Below, one piece after another: positions 34,956-46,267 of a DNA stretch of 64,000 bases. The notes beneath the pieces are model-generated. The model made no database searches. It worked only from the letters and a program-made list of their open reading frames with translations, and was not told where the DNA came from. Every line of letters begins with the position of its first letter. Position 1 is the stretch's first letter. The translations under genes and the position numbers were made by a program. The stretch is from Leptobrachium leishanense (lineage: Eukaryota > Chordata > Amphibia > Anura > Megophryidae): positions 116,240,190 to 116,304,189 of the forward strand of contig CM019066.1 in NCBI GenBank assembly GCA_009667805.1, read 5' to 3'.

Positions 34956-35708
34956 AATAATTGCAGATTTTCAGGAGTTTTGCCCGGCGTAACGCAGACA
35001 TTTAGGAGCCATAGAATTCTTGAAACCAGAGGCTCCTGGATCTATCAAGCCCAGCAGGTACATGGCAGTAGAGAAGACAGATTGGTTGGCTATGGATGGG
35101 CACCAATAGGGTGATAATGTACAATAAAAAGGAAATAATCAGTGTTTAACCCCCTCTGTGCCGCCTTTTCATATGTTCTGTCACTGACAGGGCACTTTCA
35201 AAGCCTCTCCACAGGGCACATGTAAAGGTGGTAGCCTGGGCAGGCCATTGTGTTGCCAGATCAGACAGGTTTTCCTGGACAGGTTACCATTTTCAGCAGA
35301 GGGGGAACACATGGAAGGTGCTGCCCTGTAACAGGTAGAATGCATAAGCTGCCAAGGAATCAGTTACCTCGTGAAGGCAGATCACCTGGGATCCCTCGGA
35401 TTTCTTACCTTCATCATTCGGATCATACACTCTCTACGGGGTTGCAGTTTTCATGCACTGTCCATCAGCATGAATGAAATATATATATATATATACCAAG
35501 ATGCCATGGGAGAACATGTGACCCTGCTGCCTGGGCGTGAAATGGTTAAATAGCAGAGCCGTTTCCTTGTTGATGAGGTATTACTATCCGGGCAGAGCTG
35601 CCATGACAGCCGGGGCGCCTTCACCTGGAGGTTCCATGCAGAGAACGGTGGAAACCCCAGCACCCTCAGCCAGCCTGAAGGAAGGAAACAGCGGCAGAGC
35701 CTACTCAC
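34956..35708. other. Proximal part of TRIM59 intron 1
   Basis: Ordinary sequence with a short TA run at 35480-35494, ending at the predicted first-exon donor. No other feature. Confidence 0.5.
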
Positions 35709-35800
35709 CTGTACCAGAGAAGATCCCGAGTGAGCGGCCGGAGGGGTGTTAGACTGTGCGAGATAAGCAGAAGGCACCTCCAGTTGACATCTCACCAGTG
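35709..35800 (-). other. TRIM59: TRIM59 non-coding first exon (predicted)
   Basis: On the - strand, GGTACAG|GTGAGT gives a consensus donor with the last exon base at 35709. It lies at the edge of a CpG-rich block, 5.9 kb upstream of the TRIM59 coding exon and on the right strand. The 5' limit of about 35800 is a guess from the promoter motifs just beyond it. Exon identity is inferred; no transcript data are available. Confidence 0.6.
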
Positions 35801-36060
35801 CGCATGCGCTAACATTTCAAACGGCGAGCCGGGTGAATAACGAAACTTCATTTCAAATCTAAACAGAGAGGATCGAGCGGGGCCGCGCGCTCTGCAAGGC
35901 CCTCCCCATCTGCTCATTGGTTCCCTGAGCGCTCGGGTTGGAGCGAGCGGGCGCGCACTCGCCCGGCTACCCTTACGTGCACGTCCGACACAGGTCTAGG
36001 GGAACCAATAGCGGCGGTGTTCTGAAAAGGGAGGCAATATTGAAAAGCAGGCAATAAGCG
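35780..36060 (-). promoter_or_regulatory. TRIM59: CpG-island promoter, probably TRIM59
   Basis: CpG-dense block. It contains a perfect NRF1 palindrome GCGCATGCGC (35800-35809), two TTTGAAA sites on the - strand (35815-35821 and 35851-35857) matching the cell-cycle homology region (CHR) bound by MuvB complexes, an ATTGG/CCAAT box at 35916-35920 and a CCAAT on the + strand at 36005-36009. CHR plus CCAAT boxes is the known layout of G2/M genes. No other gene start is visible nearby, though divergent transcription is possible. Confidence 0.65.
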
Positions 36061-36387
36061 TCACGTCCGCCCAAATGCGCGAGTTGGCCACGGCACGCAG
36101 AAGGCCAGTGACGTCACGCCCTGCACAATGCGCATGAGCGCGCGCCCCTCCGAGCCCAAGGAGACGGGTGCACTGTCCCTTAACTTTCTACAAATGGAAG
36201 TCCCAGTCTGTCATGTGACTGGAATTCCCTGCTGTAGCCTGAAAGTGCAGGAGCTGCATGAAGGTGGAGGGGGGAGATGTTAGTGTGTGGTCACAGTGTG
36301 GTAAGTGGAGGCCAGCCATCAGAAATTTTGAGGCACCTTACTGACCCTCAGAATGCCCCCCCCCCCCCATGATCCCCTCTTTCCATA
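36061..36387. other. Upstream flank of TRIM59 promoter
   Basis: Starts GC-rich (about 36061-36170) and becomes ordinary. Short C run at about 36357-36368. No exon recognised. Confidence 0.5.
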
Positions 36388-37266
36388 CAGGGTTATCCAA
36401 AGAGATTCGAAAAGTCACTGCACGTTCGTTCTCTTCAATTCGGTTCCTTTTGCCGATCCCATTTCGGTGACCCTGCGGTGTATTCAGCAAGCACCACAGG
36501 GTCCCCGAATTGCAGGGAAAAGCTGCCGCAAACCCGACGAAAACTAACCGAATGCATGCTGAAAACAAGCAAAAACATCTGGATTAACCTTCGAAAAAGC
36601 CGAACAGGAGCCGAAAAGGAGCCGAATCACACAGAGCCGAAGCAGCTGTGACGTAGAGGAGGCAGTGAATAAATTAGAAAAACCATTTGTATGAATCTGG
36701 GAAAAAGAAACGCTGTTTGCAAAGAAACTACTGAGCGAAAATGTCTGAAATTTTCACAGGAGGTCCAGGGAATGATAATAAAGAGGGCTGTTACAAAAAC
36801 AATAAGCAAACTGAAAAAAAAATCGGACTTTTAATTTTTTTTTAAAAAATTCAGAAAAATGCTTAAAGTATCCTAAAAAATCTATAAATAAAGAGAATTT
36901 TTGCTGCAGAATTTTATAATAAACGGTTTATTAGATATTGAATTAAAACGGGAATATTTTTAACATTGAAGTCTATGGGATTCTCCTGAATAAATTTGCC
37001 GAATTAAACCACCGAATGGCAGGGCATTAGGGGAACCTTTCACTGCTGGTTTGTGTTCTCTGAATAGCCGAAGCAGTGCTTTTTCATGGGGATTTCACTG
37101 CCCTCGAACAGACACCGAACAGGCACCGTATGTGCAGGCAATTCGCCAGGATTTGGCGAATTGCCTGCTCTCTGGATAGCCGAATGGCCAGGAAAGGTAA
37201 CCGAACGCTGATTTTCAGCGTTCGGTTACCTTTCTCAAGCAATTCGAATCTCTTTGGATAACCCTG
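36388..37266. mobile_element. CAGGG-type MITE, complete uninterrupted copy
   Basis: CAGGGTTATCCAAAGAGATT at the left, inverse AATCTCTTTGGATAACCCTG at the right, ATA on both outer sides. 879 bp; best local reference for the family. Confidence 0.87.
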
Positions 37267-37327
37267 ATAGTAAATACAATATTTAGTGTGAATCGTGATC
37301 ACATTACAGAGTGGTAGTCCCAATATT

Positions 37328-37793
37328 TTATGCCCGCGTCAGAAGAACGCAGTGATCACATCTGTGTCGCCGCAAAGTTTAACGTCCGTCATAGCATAGA
37401 ATCATGAGCAATAGAGACCCACACACGAAGTACGTCCGCACCGAACAGCGCACGCACAACGCACGTGGAAAACGGACGCAAGTTAGGCAAGAACGTAGAA
37501 CCGCTACCACAGACACACAGTGTGACTCGTCCGCGTAGCGTTCGGTGTGAGTGATGAGATGTCAGACGCAGCGCATTTGCGACGTCCAGCACCTTGACGC
37601 ACAAAATAGCTTTTCATATCCTTTTTATCATTTTTCATATTAATTTTATTTCCCATAGTTCCCTTTTTTTTTTTCTACGTCCGTCAAAAAAACACTGACC
37701 ATGTGGTGTCTACAGTATCTTACGTCAGTACGTCTGTCCGTTACGCACGCATGCAGAGTGCACTCAGACTGCATTCGTCTGACATTCGCCTTA
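37328..37793. mobile_element. ACGTCCGT-type MITE
   Basis: Ends TTTATGCCCGCGTCAGAAGA and inverse TCGTCTGACATTCGCCTTAA. Interior has ACGTACGTCC/CGCACGCACAACG words shared with the 16686 copy. Confidence 0.8.
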
Positions 37794-38082
37794 AAATCAC
37801 ACATATTGCTCGCACAACAGCACATTTAACATAAAAAAGGATCGATCTGGTTCAATTAATTTAAGACAGTATGAAATTGTGAATAAAAAATATAAATCAA
37901 GATCGTATTACTGATTGTTGCTCCCAATACCTTAAAAATCACGTAAAATGTGTATTAGTACAAACAATGTAGCATAAAAGTATAATTAGGGTGACTGGGC
38001 AGCCGATGGCGACGGCTGCTTGAAAGCAGAGCTCTGGCGGCGATCACCATTGAGAGGAGATAATTACCTTTGGGGAGACGCA

Positions 38083-39189
38083 ATGGCTCACAAAAAGAAG
38101 GGACAGGGGGGAGGTAAGCCGCAGGGCACCCCCAAACCAACCCGATCGGAGGATATCTCCACCTTTTTCGCCGAGCACCCGGCGGTGCAGTGTGACCGGC
38201 GCCATTCCAAGATGGCGCTGGCGTCGGACGGCACTCCAGCGTCCTCTCCTCCCCGCAGCCCACTCCAACCAGTAGAGGAAGAAATGTCCATCAGAGACAT
38301 TTTGAGGTCCCTACCAACCAGGACTGATTTGGAATCCTTGATGCAGAGGATGGAAGCGGCATGGGAAGCACGCTGGGAACACGTGACTCAGGATATCATC
38401 CATCTTGGATCAAGAGTTCAAGGCCTAGAAGATATTAAAGACCAGAATGAGGACAGAGTGCTAGCTCTTGAGCAGTAGGTCAGTGCACACTCCAAATATT
38501 TCACCATGATACGCAGAGATCTGGATGATGTGGACAACAGGGGACGACGAAATAATTTAAGAATTCGAGGTATCCCTGAACCACAGGCCCCCTCGGAAGA
38601 TATCCCAGCATTGCTGCGCACTTTGTTTAATCCACTCCTGCAACGCCCGCTTGAAGCTCCGCTTCCATTTGATCGAGCCCATAGGGCATTGAGGGCTAAG
38701 GGGACCCCATCTTCGGCCCCGAGAGACATAATTTGCCGGCTACATTATTACGTGGACAAGGAACGCATCCTGATGGCAAGCCGGAAAACAGATCTCCGTG
38801 ACCGGATGGGACATCCACTTCAGGTTTTTCCAGACCTTTCCTGGTCCACATTGCAAGCGAGGAGGGCCTTGCGACCGCTCACCCAAATTCTCCAGGAACG
38901 ACAGATTAGATATCGCTGGGGATACCCCTTTTCACTTACTATCACAATTGAAGGGGAACACTTTTTTGTGTCCTCCCCGGAGGATATACCGCCATTAACC
39001 TCGGCTCTGGGTGTTCCGCCTTTGTCTATCCCGGACTGGTTTGCAATCCCCAGCGTAACTCACAACGCCGGTCAGGTCAGGCCCCAACGCTCCAGATGGC
39101 AGACCCCGGTGAAGCGCAGGAAACCACCTCAGAGGCCCTCGGACTCTCCGCATGACCAACTACCCAATACTCCGTCCTCGTGTGGCTGA
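38083..39189 (+). pseudogene. L1 ORF1 (nucleic-acid chaperone) with one TAG
   Basis: ATG at 38083 (MAHKKKGQGG). A basic N-terminus and coiled coil to residue 131 are followed by TAG at 38476-38478, then the same frame resumes through an RRM beginning NRGRRNNLRIRGIPEP and a C-terminal domain, ending TGA at 39189. L1 ORF1p forms trimers that coat L1 RNA. The stop reads as a CAG-to-TAG change after LEQ, consistent with CpG-independent C-to-T decay or readthrough; I favour decay. Confidence 0.85.
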
Positions 39190-39642
39190 GTAAACAGATG
39201 GACTCCCCCTTTTGCATACTCTACCTACCTTCCACTCTTCACCTACATTGTTTCTCTTTATGAGACTTTTGCATTTGATCGCCTGCCCGGTTCGAACTTC
39301 GAACACTGAGCTACTTCGCTTTTACCGGGCTTATCGCTGCTGACCGCACCCCCACCAGTAGCGGTGACCGTTATGATGTTTACTATGTATTCTCTCACGG
39401 CCCCCAGTCCCGTGACTGGGGACCGGTTGAGAGGTCAGTGTATTTCAGACTTGCAATTTCCCACGGGGCTCCGAAACACCCCGAGGAGGAATTCTCACTG
39501 CCTCTTTGTTTATATGTTTATTACTTTATTATTGATTGATTTTTTTCTTTTTGCAATGCCTTATTTCCCTCTCCCCCCCAGACGCGCTCAGGTTTTTCTC
39601 TCCAGGCTGGTGCCCGTGGCCAGTCTTCCCATTACTTCCACT
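39190..39642 (+). other. L1 inter-ORF region
   Basis: 453 bp between the ORF1 stop and the chosen ORF2 start. An open frame in phase with ORF2 begins at 39364, so a slightly longer N-terminus is possible, but the endonuclease fold starts just after 39643. Confidence 0.6.
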
Positions 39643-42600
39643 ATGGCGACGGTCCGATTGATCACGCTTAACGCGAGGGGGCTGAACACATCCGTGAAAC
39701 GTCGGCTGGCCCTGGCTGATGCCCGCGCGCAGGGCGGGGACATCGTCTTTGTCCAAGAGACACACTTTCGAGCAGACTCAGCACCGACCTTATCATCACT
39801 GCATTATTCCACTAGTTATGTGAGTAACTTCGTAACCTCAAAATCTCGAGGGGTGGCCATACTGATAGCCCGTCATGTCCCCTTTGTATACGATTCTCAT
39901 GTCTCGGATCCGGGGGGTAGGTTTTTGTTTCTCAAAGGGACCTTGGGCCTCACTCGCTGCACCCTGGTTAACATTTATCTCCCCAATCGTAACCAATGCC
40001 AGGCACTTCGTTCGATCTTCACCAAATTGTCCCGTTACAGTGAGGGCATAATAATATGTGGTGGAGACTTTAATGTCCATCTGGACGCCCCTGGGGAGGG
40101 CAATCCTGCTTCATGTCGACCCGACCCTTCTTTAAGGCGGCGGTTTCTCCAATTGTTACACGGCCAGCAGTTGGTAGACGGCTGGAGGGTACTCCACCCG
40201 GAAGGGAGAGACTTTACATTTTTCTCCTCTGCTGCGGGTTCCTACTCCCGACTGGATACTTTTCTGGTATCTCATCATGGCCTCCTCTTCTTGAAGTCCG
40301 CCACTATTAGGCCCATCACATGGTCAGACCATGCCCCGGTACATTTAGTGATCACCCTCCCCGCAGTCCCAGAACGTGACAGGACTTGGCGACTTAATGA
40401 GGCCCTTCTCAAAGATGACGTAAACAGGACTGACATTGAAACGGCCATTACTGACTATTTTGGGGATAATCTGACTCCAGACGTATCCCTGCCTATGGTA
40501 TGGGAAGCCCATAAGTGTGTTCTAAGGGGCAAACTTATTCAAATCGGGGCACGGCTAAAGAGACTTCGGACGGGACAGATCAAAGACCTCCTAGGTGACA
40601 TACATACTCTCGAGACATCTCATAAAGCACATGGGTCATTAGATACGCTTAAAGAACTGACACTACAGCGAGCGGCTCTTAACGACTTGCTCACAAGTAA
40701 TACTCTTCGTTCCCTACAAATCACTAAACTTAAATATTATACCCAGGGAGACCGTTGTGGCCGTCTTTTGGCTAACGCAGTCCGACAACGACATATGGCC
40801 ACGTATATCCCTAAAGTACGTCACGTGGGTGGGTCGATGGCTCACACGTCCCCAGATATTTCTGCGGCCTTCCTATCCTATTATAAAGCTCTATACAATT
40901 TGAGAGACACCCCCCCTCCCTCAGACGCAATTGACAAGTACTTGCGAGACTCCTATGACTCTACTATTTCTCAGGAGGCCCGGAAAGCACTGGACGCTCC
41001 CTTCACCATGAAAGAACTTGCCTCAGCAGTTAAATCTATGAAATCGGGTAAGAGCCCGGGCCCAGACGGGTTTACGATGGGGTATTATAAGACCTTTCTC
41101 CCATCTTTAGGCCCTCATTTTTTGCAGGCCTTTAATTCCCTAGATGACCAGGTTACTATCCCCCAATCAGCCCTCCTAGCCACGATTACTCTCCTTCCTA
41201 AACCTGATAAAGATCACACTTTAGTTCCTAACTACTGCCCAATCTCCCTTATCAATACAGACGTTAAATTGTTTGCGAAATTGCTGGCTCTCCGCCTCAG
41301 CCCCTTATTACCCGCCTTGATTCACCCTGACCAGTCGGGCTTCGTGACTCAGCGCGAGGCACGGGACAATACCATTCGCACTATTAATCTCATTCACCGG
41401 GCTCAAGCTCAGGGACGCCCTACCATATTCCTCTCGGTTGATGCCGAAAAGGCATTCGACCGGGTGGACTGGCATTATCTATTTGGAGTCCTTAGACATA
41501 TGGGCTTCGGCACCAAATGGATGACATGGATACACGCACTGTATTCCTCCCCGACGGCACGGATTAGAATTAACGGTATGCATTCGACACCTTTCTGCAT
41601 TAGAAATGGGACGAGACAGGGGTGCCCTTTATCCCCTCTGTTATTTGTCCTAGCTTTGGAACCCTTCATGCAACGGGTTCGGGATAATGACGAAATTCGA
41701 GGTTTTCAGCTCCCATTCCACCACTATAAAATTTCTGCATACGCAGATGATGTCCTTTTCACTCTCACCAATCCCCTCCGATCCCTCCCACATGTACTAA
41801 AGGAATTACGAACCTTCCAGACGTTGTCCAACTTTTTAATTAATGACTCAAAGTGTGAGGCTATGGGGGTGGGGGTGTCACCAGACCTCTACCAGGCCCT
41901 GACGGATATATGCCCATTTCAGTGGACGAGGGACTCCCTACGTTATCTGGGCACTACTCTCACGCGATGTCCCAGGGACCTGTTCGCAGCGAATTATACA
42001 TCACTCCTGAACAATACTTTACTTGAGCTCCGCAAATGGCGTAAACCGCATATCTCGTGGCTTGGCCGTGTTAATTATCTGAAAATGACTATCCTCCCTA
42101 AGTTTCTGTATGTATTTCAGGCGGTTCCGGTTAAAATACCTCGGGCTTATTTCCAGGCGTTGAGATCTGGCTTCCTGAAATTTATATGGGGCGCTACCTG
42201 CCCCCGGATATCTTATAAGGATATGATTCGCCCTAGGGATGGGGGAGGTTTGGGACTGCCCCATATGGAATCTTACTACCAAGCAGCCTTGCTGACGCGG
42301 ATATGTGATTGGTCAATGTCTCCTCCGATCAAGTTATGGGTGGCATTGGAGCAATGCGCTTTCCAGGTACCGATTGCATCTGTGCCATGGCAGCTAGCGG
42401 CCATTAGCTCCCTGGTGATATCCCCGGATCACCCCACTGCTCCACAGCTTCTCCGGCTGTGGAGAGAAGTTCGTTCCAGACCTGACCTTTCCCCAGATAT
42501 TTCCCCCCTGTACCCCGTGTCGCATAATCCTGATTTCCCTCCGGGCAGGCAAACACCTATTCTAGACATAGACCCGGACGGACCATATCTGCCCATTGCG

Positions 42601-42924
42601 CGCTGTTGTACAGATCAGGTACTGTCCCCACTACTACTATTGGCACCGAGACCCACTCATACCCCCCTTGAGTGTTTTAAATACGGCCAATTAACTCATT
42701 TTGTAACTAAACTAACATCGTCTGTGCCTCTCCGCACCACTATGACTGTATTCGAGACCTTGTGTACGATGGACCCCCCGCCAATACATGTTCTCTCGTC
42801 CCTCTACGCACTACTCCTTTCCTCATCCCAACCCAAGGTACCCTCCTATGTGTCCAAATGGCATGATGAACTCCCAGAACCCATTTCAGAGGAGGACTGG
42901 ACAAAAAAAATTTTCTATCAATAA
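39643..42924 (+). CDS. L1 ORF2: AP endonuclease and reverse transcriptase
   Basis: Start MATVRLITLNARGLN at 39643. Endonuclease motifs in order: FVQETHF, GGDFNVHLD, SDHAPVHL. Reverse transcriptase: SGKSPGPDGF, FLSVDAEKAFDRVDW, GTRQGCPLSPLLFVL and the catalytic AYADDVLF box. Open for 1093 codons to a stop at 42924. The expected Cys-rich C-terminus continues in another frame at 42910-43495 after an A8 run at 42903-42910, so one indel ends the frame early. Without that tail the protein may be weak but keeps both catalytic domains. Confidence 0.92.
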   Translation: MATVRLITLNARGLNTSVKRRLALADARAQGGDIVFVQETHFRADSAPTLSSLHYSTSYVSNFVTSKSRGVAILIARHVPFVYDSHVSDPGGRFLFLKGTLGLTRCTLVNIYLPNRNQCQALRSIFTKLSRYSEGIIICGGDFNVHLDAPGEGNPASCRPDPSLRRRFLQLLHGQQLVDGWRVLHPEGRDFTFFSSAAGSYSRLDTFLVSHHGLLFLKSATIRPITWSDHAPVHLVITLPAVPERDRTWRLNEALLKDDVNRTDIETAITDYFGDNLTPDVSLPMVWEAHKCVLRGKLIQIGARLKRLRTGQIKDLLGDIHTLETSHKAHGSLDTLKELTLQRAALNDLLTSNTLRSLQITKLKYYTQGDRCGRLLANAVRQRHMATYIPKVRHVGGSMAHTSPDISAAFLSYYKALYNLRDTPPPSDAIDKYLRDSYDSTISQEARKALDAPFTMKELASAVKSMKSGKSPGPDGFTMGYYKTFLPSLGPHFLQAFNSLDDQVTIPQSALLATITLLPKPDKDHTLVPNYCPISLINTDVKLFAKLLALRLSPLLPALIHPDQSGFVTQREARDNTIRTINLIHRAQAQGRPTIFLSVDAEKAFDRVDWHYLFGVLRHMGFGTKWMTWIHALYSSPTARIRINGMHSTPFCIRNGTRQGCPLSPLLFVLALEPFMQRVRDNDEIRGFQLPFHHYKISAYADDVLFTLTNPLRSLPHVLKELRTFQTLSNFLINDSKCEAMGVGVSPDLYQALTDICPFQWTRDSLRYLGTTLTRCPRDLFAANYTSLLNNTLLELRKWRKPHISWLGRVNYLKMTILPKFLYVFQAVPVKIPRAYFQALRSGFLKFIWGATCPRISYKDMIRPRDGGGLGLPHMESYYQAALLTRICDWSMSPPIKLWVALEQCAFQVPIASVPWQLAAISSLVISPDHPTAPQLLRLWREVRSRPDLSPDISPLYPVSHNPDFPPGRQTPILDIDPDGPYLPIARCCTDQVLSPLLLLAPRPTHTPLECFKYGQLTHFVTKLTSSVPLRTTMTVFETLCTMDPPPIHVLSSLYALLLSSSQPKVPSYVSKWHDELPEPISEEDWTKKIFYQ

Positions 42925-43495
42925 ATGCTCCTCTATAAGCCTTTCAGTGCAGCTCTCTAATTTTAAACTCTTAGCACGCTGGTACCTTACACCAGTCCGC
43001 TTAAATCGTATGTTCTCGCAAACTTCCTCTCAATGCTGGATATGCCTTGCTGCGACTGGCACATATGTACATTTATGGTGGAGCTGTCCGGTCCTCACTG
43101 CTTACTGGTCTGAGATTTTAGCGCATATTGAGGACATAACTGGCTTTAAATCAGATGACTCACCTCAGTTGATACTTTTTCACTTAGTCCCACTCCCAGT
43201 CAACACGTACAAATTCTCTTTACTGTTACACCTTTTAAATGCAGCCAAATCCCTCATTCCACGGAAATGGAAACAGACAACCGCCCCCACTGTTAGGGAA
43301 TGGATTGAAGAGGTGGAACGCATTCGTACTCTGGAAGAGCTCCACTACTCATTAGAGAACCAGTATCAAAAATATTTTAGGACGTGGTTTTGGTGGTCAG
43401 ATTTCCTTCATAAACGTTCAGCTCTCTCTCCCGCGGTGCGGCTAGTGGCACCCTTCTCAGACCCGGTACTTACACCACCTCCTCCCGCCACTTGA
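42910..43495 (+). pseudogene. L1 ORF2 C-terminal part, frameshifted
   Basis: Carries SNFKLLARWYLTPVRLNRMF and the Cys-His motif around CWICLAATGTYVHLWWSCP, the usual end of L1 ORF2. Out of frame with 39643-42924 because of the A8 homopolymer. Confidence 0.85.
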
Positions 43496-43825
43496 GATCG
43501 ACGGATCTCCCACTCGAAAATCTAGTACTGACTGCTGTTACACACGCACCTCACCTGGAATTTATGTGATTCAATTTATTCTATAAGGCGTCTTCCCTGT
43601 TTTTCCCCCGATTTTCTTTTTATTTTGATAGTCTTCAGACCTGAGTTGATCTGCTTAGTGTAAATGACTTATTTGATTCTCATATTCATATGTTGTTACT
43701 GTATGTTGTGCCACAAAATGGAGCGCTGTGCCTAGCGCGTACTTATGACACTGTTGCATTTATGGCATTTTTGTTTTGAAAAATAATAAAAATTCTTTAA
43801 ACAAAAAAAAAAGGATAATTAGATA

Positions 43826-44795
43826 CAGTGGGGCAAAAAAGTATTTAGTCAGCCACCAATTGTGCAGGTTCTCCCACTTAAAAAGATGAGAGGCCTGTAA
43901 TTGTCATCATAGGTACACTTCAACTATGAGAGACAGAAGGAGAAAAAAAATCCAGAAAATCACAGTCTGATTTTTAAAGAATATATTTGCAAATTATGGT
44001 GGAAAATAAGTATTTGGTCAATATCAAAAGTCCATCTCAATACTTTGTTATATATCCTTTGTTGGCAATGACAGAGGTCAAACGTTTTCTGTAAGTCTTC
44101 AGAAGGTTTTCACACACTGTTGCTGGTATTTTTGCCCATTCCTCCATGCAGATCTCTAGAGCAGTGATGTTTTGGGGCTGTCGCTGGGCAACACGGACCG
44201 TCAACTCCCTCCAAAGGTTTTATATGGGGGTTGAGATCTGGAGACTGGCTAGGCCACTCCAGGACCTTGATATGCTTCTTACGAAGCCACTCCTTCGTTG
44301 CCTGGGCGGTGTGTTTGGGATCATTGTCCTGCTGAAAGACCCAGCCACGTTTCATCTTCAATGCCCTTGCTGATGGAAGGAGGTTTTCACTCAAAATCTC
44401 ACAATACATGGCCCCATTCATTCTTCCCTTTACACGGATCAGTCGTCCTGGTCCCTTTGCAGAAAAACAGCCCCAAAGCATGATGTTTCCGCCACCATGC
44501 TTCACGTAGGTAAGGTGTTCTTTGGATGCAACTCAGCATTCTCTCTCCTCCAAACACCACGAGTTGAGTTTTTACCAAAAAGTTCTACTTTGGTTTCATC
44601 TGACATTCTCCCAATCCTCTTCTGGATCATCCAAATGCTCTCTAGCAAACTTCAGACGGGCCCGGACATGTACTGGCTTAAGCAGGGGGACACGTCTGGC
44701 ACTGCAGGATTTGAGTCCTTGGTGGCGTAGTGTGTTACTGATGGTAGCCTTTGTTACTTTGGTCCCAGCTCTCTGCAGGTCATTCACTAGGTCCC
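43826..44795 (-). mobile_element. Tc1/mariner element, 3' part
   Basis: TA at 43824-43825, then the terminal inverted repeat CAGTGGGGCAAAAAAGTATT. The transposase coding part runs on the - strand. Interrupted at 44795 by the LTR-like insertion; continues at 63106. Inserted right beside the L1 tail. Confidence 0.9.
44106..44795 (-). pseudogene. Tc1 transposase, catalytic part
   Basis: - strand fragments: DLVNDLQRAGTKVTKATISN ... LDDPEEDWENV, then [29 protein letters not shown] and [13 protein letters not shown], the DDE region of Tc1 transposases. The first Asp region (WSDE expected after ENV) is frameshifted, and the final ENLW motif is altered to HIKPLEG. Inactive. Confidence 0.88.
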
Positions 44796-45616
44796 TGTCA
44801 CGGTCCACCAGGGGTACCTGCTGATGTGCCTGTAATGCACAGCCTGGCTCTAAGAACTTTGCCCTGGATCACTTTTCCTTGGGTTTCCATTCCGGGTTTT
44901 ACCTCTGCTCAGTACCATGACCATGCTCCTGGTTATCCAGCCTGGGTCTTCCTTTCCAGCCCTGGAGTTCCAGCTGAGGCCCATCTGCTATCAAGCCTCC
45001 TTAAATAGCAGAGAGACCCAGCTAGCAGTGGTTCTGCATTGTGCTCCCTGTCTGAGGTCACTTGGCTGTGTGCATACCTGCTCCAGTTACTGTAAAGTGT
45101 ATCCTGCATATCCAGTACCCATCTCTCAACCCTGTTGTTCCTGTATACATCTCCTTCATTGCCTGGGACTTTCAGCGATCTCCACCTGCGCTGTATCTAC
45201 GGTCTGTGGTCAAGACTTCCAGGTCACTGCTCAAGTGGGTACTCCCAACTGCGTAGCCCACTATCCCCTGTGTCTGGAAACCTACCTGTGGATTACAGCT
45301 TTTCACTACCGTCTCTGAACTTTGATCAAGGTACCACTGCCAGCTGTCCAGATTTATTCTTGGTGGACCCTGTCTGCAGTCTGGGACTGCATTGCCCACA
45401 ATCCTTGGGCTCTTCAGTCAAGACTACTCCCTGAACTATATTGCTTGTTATATACCGTGTACCGAACCCCTGCTAAGGAATATCTACACCTCGCAGCCAG
45501 CCAAGACCCCTTGCATATGGACCTTAACCCCATCATTGCCTGTGCTGTCCAGTATTGCATTCCTCTGTTCTTTCAAGTGCCTGCTGCCAAAAGTGAACGG
45601 CTGGCCCTCTGCAACT
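44796..45616. repeat. Outer LTR, left portion
   Basis: Pyrimidine-rich, CCTG/CAG-word sequence with overlapping short frames and no conserved protein. Interrupted at the TTAA of the piggyBac element. Confidence 0.5.
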
Positions 45617-45727
45617 TTAACCCCTTAACGACGTGGGGCGTACCATGCCGTCCTGAATCGCGTGGGCTTTAATGCCGCAGGATGGCATGGTATGTCCCAC
45701 GGCGTTTGGTGCCTCTGCGCGCCGAAA

Positions 45728-45838
45728 AACGGCCCGCCTCCCTTCCCACAATGCCGATCGCCGGCTGGGGGTCTGCCTGACAACAGGGCAGACCCTCCCA
45801 GCTGGCGATCGGCATTGTGGTAAGGGAGGCGGGCCGTT
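45728..45838. repeat. Large hairpin in piggyBac sub-terminal region
   Basis: Arms of about 50 bp: AACGGCCCGCCTCCCTTCCC at the left and its inverse GGGAGGCGGGCCGTT at the right, with the ATCGCCGGCTGGG / CCCAGCTGGCGAT core. Nearly perfect pairing. Confidence 0.8.
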
Positions 45839-46267
45839 TCCCTCATTGAAATGGCAAGGCAGCCAATCGGGCGCCTGGAGCTGACAGTTGCAGCGGTGAC
45901 AAGCTGTCACCTCTGCAACTGTCAGAATGTCTCACCCAATGATTGTTGCATTGGCTGAGACATTGTCTCTGCCCCTTTCTCCTGTTCCTCATTTCGATCT
46001 GAGGAGCGAGAGAGGCAGAGAACGGAGCAGGACAGGGAAAAAACCCAGGCCCTGTACCCCCCCCCAGGCACTGTACCTACTGTACCCCCCCAGGCACTGT
46101 ACCCCCCCAGGCACTGTACCTACTGTACCCCCCTGACATTGTACCTACTGGCACTGTACCCCCCTGGAAGGCACTGTACCCTCCTGGCACAGTATCTGGC
46201 CTGCAGTGTACCCCCTGATTGTCAGTGTACCCCCGATTGAGAACCCGCATTGACATACGACCCTTTA

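Larger units (their letters stand above)
37990..43814 (+). mobile_element. Full-length L1 retrotransposon, nearly intact
   Basis: 5' UTR, ORF1, ORF2, short 3' UTR and a poly-A tail (43801-43812). ATAATTAG flanks it at 37982-37989 and 43815-43822, the likely target duplication. One in-frame TAG in ORF1 and one frameshift in ORF2 are the only obvious lesions. A different subfamily from the minus-strand L1 at 47242-54093. Confidence 0.9.

Noticed and set aside
35250..35795. Protein-coding first exon near the CpG island
   Set aside because: Open frames are short and on both strands; the GTGAGT donor on the - strand fits a non-coding TRIM59 exon better.
38020..39189. Two separate host genes (152 and 227 residues)
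   Set aside because: Same frame, interrupted only by TAG, and the RRM motif marks them as one L1 ORF1.
36061..43825. KPNA4, the expected next neighbour of TRIM59
   Set aside because: No importin-alpha armadillo-type coding sequence is visible; if present it lies beyond the window.
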